From Anaeramoeba flamelloides (taxonomy: Eukaryota; Metamonada; Anaeramoebidae), in the NCBI GenBank assembly GCA_027625915.1, contig JANTQA010000045.1:1798001-1862000 (forward strand): 64,000 nt of DNA, read 5' to 3'. The notes beneath the pieces were generated by a model that saw only the letters and a list, made by a program, of their open reading frames with translations, was not told the origin of the DNA and ran no database searches. Position 1 is the first letter of the stretch. Each line of letters opens with the position of its first letter. A program made the position numbers and the translations under genes. This document shows positions 46,216-56,300 of this stretch, piece after piece.

Positions 46216-49200
46216 ATTTTGGAAGTCGAAAATTTTGAGTGAAAAATTTTGGATTTGGAAAGAAAATTTTTTTTGCCTTCCTCAAAAACAACCTAAATTT
46301 TTCATTTTAACAAGATCTCTTAACTCAACATTCTTTTGAGTTCATAATTCGTGTTGTGGGTATAAAAGTAATAGCCGTTGCAAATAAACCGAATAATCCT
46401 TAAGGGAATAAAAACTATTAAATTTTTTTACCTAAATTTAATAGAGATAGAGAAAATTTTTTGCCAATACCTTAGATTAGAAAACCCTGTTCATTTTCAA
46501 TATTAAAAATATTTCTAGATAAGGAATCCATATTTAGAAATTGTTCAAAAAAAAATAATGGAGACTAGTCCCTTAAGAAATTTTCTGGAGTTTAAATTTT
46601 GAAAAACTTGTAATTAAATTCAAAATGTTATTTTTTTTAAATCAATTTGTTTTTACCCTTTTTAGGCCATACAAAACTTTCTTCAAGTATTTGAAATTTG
46701 AAAAAAGATTATCTTGTATCGAATGTGGGCACATGTTATTTTGGTTCTTATAAAACCTTGTGTATCATAAGGCAAAAAAAAAAAAAAAAAGAAGAAATCT
46801 CAAAAAATATCAAAAATTGATTTTTCGATTAAAAATTTAAGAGTCTTTTTGATTTTTGGATTTGCACAAAATAAAAAAAAGATTTTTTTGTTGTTTTCTT
46901 GATCATTTTAACAAAACAAGAATTTATCATCCGACTTTTAATAAATTTTTCAAAGAAACAACTTCAATTAGTAAAAAAAAATCATTTATTAGCTCCATTT
47001 AAAACAAGAAACAAAAAAATTCGTAAAAGGAATAAAGAATAATTCTATTTTTTTTATTAATTTATAAAATGAAAAAAATGATTTCAAATAATAGAGATAA
47101 TTTTTCTGACTGGAAAATTAAGGAAATCCAAGAGTTTAGAAGTAATTGTAGATTCAAGTTAAATAAAACTTTCTCTTCAATTTAGAATTTCGATCCTTTT
47201 CAAGTTTTTATTTTTTTTATAACATATGTCCCTACGAACCAAAAATCACAAAAAATTGAAAACTGATCAAATTTCTTCCATTAAAAAAATTAAAAAAACT
47301 AAATGAAAAACTAAAAATAAATAAAGTTTCCATTTAAATTTTTCTTGAAAACATTTTTTGCCAAAATCATAGAATTCAAAGTTGAAATTATATATGTTTT
47401 TAGATACACTCTCTTATTTTAGCTTATTTACTAAAAAAAAATTCTAAATTATGGGAATTTTCTTTTCACAAAAGGCACTAATTTGGTCCTCAAATGTTTT
47501 TTTTATTTTTAAATGGTAAAATTAAAAAAAAAACAGTTCAACTAAAAAGATAAACACTTTGGAAAACAACCCAATTCAATATTTTAACTTATTCTTTGGT
47601 TTCAAAATTTTCTCAACCCCTATTTTTCAAAAAAAAATAAAAAAGTGCACACTAATTTCAATAAATATTTTCGATATTCAAAAGTTGAGAGTGTTTTTAT
47701 TCTAAAAATATTTTATATCAGTGCTTAGTTGAATGAATTTATAAGCTTAGATTTTGAAAAATATTGATCAGAAAAAAAATAGTGCTTAATTTTATTAAGG
47801 ACATATATTCTTTTGTGGGTTTTTATTTTTTCTATTTAAAATTTGTACTTCCTGATGAAGTTTCGAAAACTGGATTATCATTTTTCAGTTTTTACAGTCA
47901 TCTCGATCCTATACTGAAAATATTATAAGATATAGAAATTAGTTGTCTATTATAAAGATTTGTTTTATGAAATATAAAATTCAACTTCCAATTATAAAAA
48001 ATTAATTTCAATAACTGTAAAAATCATAAGAAAAAATTTTTTTGATGTAAAAACAAATAAAAAAAGAGGAAATGTGAATTTCAAAAGAAAAGAAGCAAAG
48101 GAACTTAAAACGAATTTTTTGATCATAGCTTTTAAATTGTTTAAATCTGTGATTTTAACAACTTTTGGGAATTGAAGATCCTCATTAATGTAAGTTCTTT
48201 TCTGAATTTCGTTATTAATTACAAAAACCAAAAAAAATTGTTTAATATAATTTTTAATCTTATATTACTGCTGTTTCAAACCAATTGTGAAACCGGTGAT
48301 AAAAAGAAAATTCTTTTTCTATCTCACACTTTCCTTTTTATAACATGTTTATATAGTTATGTGATAGCCTACTGCAAATCATGGAATTTTATAATCAAAC
48401 AAAAATTTCCCAAAGAGATAATATTAATATTTGAATTTTTCACTCAAAAATTTCTGAATGATTAATAATTTAGAAAATTTTCAGATTATTTGATCGATCT
48501 TTTAATTTCAAAAAACCTTAAAATCAAAAGCCAATACCATTAAAAAGTGATTATTTAATTAGATCTCCCACCTTTGGAAGCTTTGTTTTTGATTTTTGAA
48601 TTTGTTTCCTAAACAACAAGATTTTTTTCTGTCTTTCAAATAAGAAATTTTTTAAAAAAAACCTATGTCAAACTATAAAATATGTAGTGAGAGCGTATAA
48701 TAGAAGATTTTTTTTTTGTATTAAACTGAGAAAAAGGTCAATTTCTATGTCCGTCAAATTTCAAGATATGTTTGGAACTTATGTTAGACTTTGTTTGTCA
48801 ATGTCAAAAGCCTAAAAATTTATAATATATTTTTTTTAATCTTCTACTCTCAATTTTTATGTAAACTCATTTTCAAATATTGTGACTCACCTGAAATAAT
48901 AAATTGAAAAAAAAATTATCCTTTAGTATTCAAAAATAATTAATAACTAAATCTTATTTTTAATTCACTTTTAAGTCATTCTAAATATATAAAAACCTGA
49001 TATATTAAAAATTAAAAAAAAAAAAATAAAACCAAAAACTAAAAAAAAGTGAGTCATAAATTTTGAAATGAGCATTTGAGATTTTATATATTTATGCACT
49101 TTCACTGAAAAGAAGTTTGCAAAAAGATTTTTTATGAATTATTAAATTCATTTTCAAAGATATTACAAAGTCACAATTTTCAAAGTGATTATTAATCTTT

Positions 49201-50323
49201 TAAAAGATCTTTTTTTTTCTAAATGATCTTTTTTAAAAAAATAAAAAAAGAAAAAAAAACAAGAAATCAAAAAAAAAAAAAAGAAAAACAAAAGATAAAC
49301 AAAAATTTGAAAAAGCAAAACTAAAATTTTTCTAATTAAAACTAAAATTTGAAAATATTTTTTTGAAAAGAATAGTGGAATAAACCCTCCAAACAGCTTC
49401 CATAAATATTATAAAGTGAGTCACTATTCTTGAAAAATAGTTTATTCTGATAAATTTTCATAATCATTTTACTTGTTCTCATTTAAAATTAAAATTTTCA
49501 TATCGGAAATCAGTTATTATGTCTTGTAAATTAACACCATAACGTTGAAACTGCTTTTTTGATTCTAAGAAACAAATTAGTATATTTAACAGGCATTAAT
49601 TAAATAAAAGATATAAAATTTTTGATCTTGATTTTATATGTAATTTTTTACTTGTAGAAACTTATTAATTTTTTTTTTCTTTTTTGATCCAATTTTTTTT
49701 TTTTACTCAGGGATTTAATCTTGACAAAATATAGCAAAGGATGGAACACTTTTAACTGAATTTTATTATTTAAAAAATCATTTTTATCCTTACCAAATTT
49801 TCAATTTTTTTATTGAAAAAAGTTAATACATTTTTCCTTATAAAGTGTATTTTTTTTTTTTTCATTTTTTATAAATATTTTAATCGAGCATATTTTCTAA
49901 TTCATTCAACTTGTGCCTATTTAGTCAATATTAATAATCGTCTTATTTTCAAATTAGTTGCTTTACATGTTTATGAATCGGAAAACTTCTAAATAAAATA
50001 TTATTTGAAATCTCAAAAAAATGTTCCCATTTTTTTTTGTCAATACTTTCGATAATTTTCTGATTAACAAAAGTCAAAACCACAAGTCATTGTAATATTA
50101 AAAATTAATCTCTTATTCGAATTTGCACTTATAAAATTGAATAACTTATCGAACTCAAAAAGATCAGTGATATTAATAATTGAAAATAAAAAAGAAAAAA
50201 AATATCTTTTTTTGTTTTCATAATTTAATAAATTTATTTTCTTATAATGATAAGACTGTGTTAAAAAAATTATTATTATTTAATCGATTAAAATTAAATT
50301 ATTATAATAATTAATTGTGTTAA
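46216..50323. other. AT-rich intergenic DNA downstream of importin-alpha
   Basis: About 4.1 kb, no supported gene. An open stretch at 47992-48280 on the minus strand (NNEIQKRTYINEDLQFP) is mildly protein-like but lacks start or splice evidence. GTGAGTCA motifs occur inverted near 48885 and 49050 and again near 49418, perhaps a worn short repeat. Confidence 0.35.
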
Positions 50324-53300
50324 TTAATTTTCTAATTCGATCTCAAAATCATTAGACTCATCATTAATATTAAAATATTGGTCATGTATTGAGCTAGAAA
50401 GTTTAGAAATTTTAATTATATTGTTATTGATTTGTTTAGTGATTCTATTTTCACAATATATTGACTGGATACGCTGATAAATTGGATTGACTTTCTGACT
50501 AAATTGATTGTTGTTGAGTATTTTCCCATAATATAAGAGTGCCTCTATTGCCTTCAGCGATGAAAATGTTTGCTCTGCATGATTCTCCAATAATGCGTCA
50601 CAAAAAATCTTCAAAATTGGGAAGTTTAATAAGTAGTCAAGCTGTGGATTACTGCCATATAAACAAATGTTTGATAAGCAAAATATTAAATACATTTTTA
50701 TTGGGTAGTTTTCATATTTAATGTGATCTATTATAAATGGGATAAATTCATTATCAATAATGATTTGAATTTGTTCCTCCGATCCTTTACAAATATTTGA
50801 TAATGTCCAATAAATATCATTAGTTGGTTTTTGGTTGTTGTTATTATTATACTCCTGATCAAACAAATCTTTAAATATACCCATATTTTTATTCGAAAGA
50901 TAAATTTCATTTTCACTTTCACCTTCATTGAGATAAATAATATTTCCAATGCATTTAAAGATTGGTATTTGCAAATTTTGATTATTTGATCTATGATAAT
51001 AAAAAAAAAAAAATAAAAATAAAAATGAGAAGGTATGTTTATTATATTCGAATTATAAACTAAGTATTTGGAAGAAATTAATTTGTATTGATGAAAATTC
51101 AATAAAAAAAAATAAAATAAAAAAAAGAAGCTAAAATTGTCATATTTTATAAAAAAAAATAAAAATAATTTTTCATCAGAATATTGAAATTAGCCAAATT
51201 TTTAAAATTGAATTTTTAACCAAAATAATAGATTTTTAAAATGCTATGGGCTTATTTTGCTAAATTATTATTAAAGATAATTTGTTTTTCAAAAGTTTTG
51301 AAAATTGTTATTTAAGTGATTAACATCATGTCATAGAGAAGTCTAAGATAAATGGTATGGTTCTAATTTGGTGGGAAAAGTATTGAAGAAGAGAAATGAT
51401 GGTGGTAATTTAGCTTCTTCTTATATTTGGATGTTACCTTCTACTTACAATAACTTTTCGTGGATAAGGTGATAATGTCTTGTAATGGAATCAACTTGTG
51501 TTAAGGGTCTAGTCATTTACCTTGGATTTGCTCCATACTCAAGGGGTGACTTGAGACTAAAAAGGGTATTGTGAAATAGCACTTCTTTTGGTTGACAAAA
51601 TTCAAATAACAAATAAAAAATTTCATCGGATCATCTTTGACAAAAAATTCACCAAAAAAAAGTTTAAAAGAGTTCTCAATTTCAAAAAATCAAAATTTAA
51701 AAAAAAAAATTCATTTTTTCTCATTTTATATTTTCAAATGGTTAAATTTCTTTAATTTAAAACAAATTGCTTTCTTGAAGTGCGCAATCAATTTAATTCG
51801 ATTTAATCTGATTTGTGGTTATTTTGTAACCCTCTAAAAATGACCAAGTAAGGATTTTGTAAAATTCTTTCGATAAAAATAACTCGATTGAAAAATAAAA
51901 AAAAAGAAATAAAAAATCACCGAGATCTCAAAAAGCGCCAAAGAGTGGAACTTCAAAACTGAAATAGTTGTTTTCAAAATTGTAATTCATTAACCATTAT
52001 AATTGGAAATTGAGTGTCGCTCTTTGGCGCTTTTTTCTAAAAATGTCCTCGTCTTTGGTTGTTGATTTTTGGAGATCGATCGTACATCACAGGTTGGTTA
52101 GGTTTTTATTCGGTGTTAGGTACTCATAAAAATTACTAAAAAGTTTTTTTCCATTTCAGAAAATTATTTTTCATCGTAATGATTCGACCCTTAAGTGTAT
52201 TAATTACGTAAATCAGCTGGTATTATTATGGTGGTGATTTCGAAATTTTCGACACAATTAATATAGAAGAAAATAACCAACAACCAATCCAACACTTGGG
52301 GTACAAAATTGATCTTTTGTTTAAGTTTATACTTTTCTGGTTATTTTTTAAGGTCTTTTATTTCTTGATTTTCTTTCACTTTTCGTTGCCTTTTTTTAAA
52401 ATTATATTATTATTTTTTTTATGCAAAGCTGTCCTATGAGTTATAATCGTGACTATATTAGAGATATGATAAAAAAAACTCTTTTTAAATTCAGGGTTTC
52501 AGGAAGTGCCTTAGAGTGTCGTAGAGTGCCGTGATTTTTTTTTTTTTAATTTAAGAAATAAAAAGAAAATTTCAAAAATTTTCTTTTTATTTCAAAAATT
52601 AAAAAAAACCTAACGGCAAACAGATGGTAATTTTTTAGGATCACCTCTCTTCATTAACAATAAAAAAACAAAAGATTTTTTAATTTCAAGTAATAGTAAA
52701 TAAACTTTTCTGTAATTTATATATTTTTAATTTCTTTATAACTACAATTTTATAATTCAATATATTATTAATAATTTTTTATACCATCAATTTTCGTTAA
52801 ATAACAATTAATCAAAATTGTCTCTCCTTGCTTATTAATAGAATGTAATTGTTAATAAGTAATTGTTTTAAAAAATCATTTGATTTCAAGATTTTTGAAA
52901 ATAATTATTAACAAATGAAGTGAGTTATACATATATCATATTTTAAACAATATTTATATATATATATATATATTGACTGTTATAATAATATTTTTTTTTT
53001 TAAGGTTTGAATGCATTTCAAATAATAAAAAACAATAATTATTATAAAAAATGTTTAACATAAAAAATAAATATTATTAAATCATAAAGAATTAATTTAA
53101 AAAAAAAATAAATAAAAAATAATTATAATTACTCTAGTATATTATTAAATTTTTCAATTGTGTTACCATCTTTTATTTTATTCACAAATTCGGTGAAATT
53201 TGTGGTTAAGTTTGCTAATCCCCAACAGCAATCTTTGACAATCTCAAGATTTTCGGAAAATATTGATTTCAAAAAAAATTCTACACATGGGTTCAACTAA

Positions 53301-56300
53301 TTAAGGTGATAGATAAAGATGGTAAATATGGTGGGGTTAAAAATATAAATTAATAAAAAGGAGGTTAATACAAAACTTTTAAATGCAATGAGAGAGAATA
53401 AAATCAAAATAAAATTACTAATTCTTTAAATTTGATGTTATTTGTATGAGATAATGCAAAAAGTGCAAAACTTAAATATTTTAATAAACTTGTTGGTGGG
53501 TTTTCAAAATTTAAAGCATTCATAATAGTTTTAATAGAATCTTTTTCTTTCAAAATTTCTTCACGATATTGCTCACTTTTTTGTGCCATTGATCCTAATA
53601 TCCAGATAGCATGTTCAAAAATTTCTGTTTTTTTTGTTGTTAAAATTTTGATTAATTTTGGAATTATTTCGTATTCATATAGAATTCGAGCTGAAGCAGG
53701 GTTGATGTCTGCAATTTGCCCAAAAATCCTAACAGATTCAAGCTTTATATTTATTGAATATTATTTTGTTGTTGTTGTAATTTATTATTATTATTATAAA
53801 GATAGAGTGGATTTTTTTTTTTTAGTTGTTTTGGCATGATTTTCAAATATAATAAGGACTAAACTTTCAAATTATTATTTTTATTAAGGATTAAAAAATT
53901 AAAATTATATTTTCAATTAATTATTCAAAAAAAACAAAATGTAATAAATTTCAAAGATATTTTAAATCAATTACTTCAAAGGAAAGTATAAAAAAAATAA
54001 TAATAAAGATTTACCATTTAAAATAAAATAACGATTCAGAAAATAATAATCATTTCTATCAAAAAAAAAAAATTAAAAATAATAATAAAAATATAAAAAA
54101 GCTAGATCTTTATTATTATTATTCGGGTTTTTGTCACATTTTGAAAAGATGAAAAGAGTACATTTTAAAAGTGATCTTTTTGATCTTATTTTGTGGCTTA
54201 TTAAGAGTAAGAAGTAATTGAAGAAAATTTAGCAAAAGAAAAAAAAGACAAGAAGAAAAACAATAATAAAAAAAAAATAGAAATAAATAATAAAAATATT
54301 ATTTTTTTCCGATCTTTGGAAAACTTCCACATTCGTAAGGTTTTCTTGAATTTAAAAGAATTGAGTCAAATCAAAGATTTTATTTGATTTTTTTGAATTC
54401 TGTAAATCGTGTCTGTGTTTTTTTTTTTTTTTAATTTAAGAAATAAAAAGAATATTAAATGATTTGTTATTTATTATTTCTTTAATTGAAAAAAAAACTA
54501 TTGAAAGTTTTTCTTTTGTTTGCTGTTTATTTGGAAAATTAAAGGATTTTCGTTAGGTTTTTTTGAGTTTTCTATTTATTTTCCAAATAAAGAGATTTTC
54601 ATTAGGTTTTTTTTTACTTTAGAAATAAACCGAAAATTTTAATAAATTTTCTGTTTATTTCTAAAGTAAAAAAAACCTAGAACACTTCACAAATAAACAA
54701 AAAAAACCTCAAAAAACCCTAGAACACTTAACATATAAAATAGAAAACCTCAAAAAAAAAACAGCATTAGGTTTTTTATTTTAATTTAAAAGAATAGAGA
54801 AAAATCTTTGATTTTATACAATTCTTTTGAATTCTGGAAAAGCGCCTTGAGATTTTTTTTAATTTTAGAAATTAAGTGAAAATTGAATAAATTTTCGGTT
54901 TATTTCTGAAATTAAAAAAAAACCTAGGCACTCTAAGATACTTGACGGCACTTAATAACACTTTCCAAATTCCTAAATTTTTATTTAGAAATTGTTTTAA
55001 AGACCCATAAATTCGTCTATTATCCACTAAAACTCTATTTTTTTGAAGAGGTTCATATTTACATTTATGTATTAACTTGCCGTGAATTTCCTTAATACTC
55101 AAAAAGTAGCTTCTTCTCTAAAAATGTTCATGTAAAATTGCTCTTCTTTGGGTTAAAAAACAAATTAAAAAGAAATTATTGTAAAAGATCACAAGACTAA
55201 AAATTTCAATCCAAAAATTGATGTACTTTGGTTGAAAAAATTCAAATAACATAAAAAAACAAAAATTAAAGGATCCCAATTGCAAAAATTCAAAAAATAT
55301 TATTTTAAAAGTTTTCTAAATTTAAAAAAAAAAAATTAACCTTTTTCTTGTTTCTAATTTTATATCTTTCTATATTCAAAAATTTTCTTCAGTTTAAAAC
55401 AAATATTTTTCTTTAAGTACATATTCAATTTATTATATGTTGTGGTTGTTCTCATTTGTGGCTTTTTTGTAACCCTCAATATTTGTCATAGTATGGATTA
55501 TGTAATATTTTTTAGATGTTAAAAATAACTCATTTGAAAAAGGAAAAAAATGAAAAAAAAAATATTCGAGATCTCAAAAAGTCGCCAAAGAGCGACACTT
55601 CTGAACTTTAATAGTTGTTTTCAAAATTTTAATTAACAATTTTAATTGGGAATTGGGTGTCTCCGTTTGGTGTTTTTTTGTCTTAAAATTTCTTCTTTTT
55701 CATTGTTGATTTTAAAAGATCTAAGCTGTTTCCAAGATATTGGTGCAAATTTATTTTAAAATATCTCTATTAAATTCAATCTTAAAAAAAGTATTTAAAT
55801 ATCCAAAATCATTAACTATCATTTATGGATTCTTGGTAACAATTCAATTTGTTTATTAGTATTGTATTAACATAAATAAAAGATATTAAAATTTCTGATC
55901 TCGATTTTATCTGATATTTTTTAGGGGGTGAAAATTGGTGTTTATTATTTTCTTTTTGGTTATTGAAAAAATCGTTTTCCTAACTTTTTTAATCTCAACA
56001 AATTTTCAAATAGAATTGAAAGTATATAAATGCATTTAGTTGTTTGAAAAATCATTTGTACCCTTTCCATATTTCCATTTTTTGATTGAAATTGGTCGTA
56101 CATTGTTTTAACCAAAAAAAGTGCTATTTTTTTTTTTTTATTTTTTGAAAATATTTCATCAAACATATTTTGAAATAAATACCTTAGTCATTGATTCAAT
56201 CGGTATTAATATTAAACTTAATTTGAATTGTCAATTAACGAATCCCTCGTCTAAAAAAGATGATTTTTTATGAAAGGTAAAAAAAAAAAATTCCCCACTT

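Noticed and set aside
47992-48280. Minus-strand open stretch with NNEIQKRTYINEDLQ
   Set aside because: Could be an exon (AG upstream) but no partner exon, domain or convincing donor was found.
48866-49075. Inverted GTGAGTCA-containing motifs as a MITE
   Set aside because: Only about 24 bases pair, with gaps; borders are unclear, so too weak to call.
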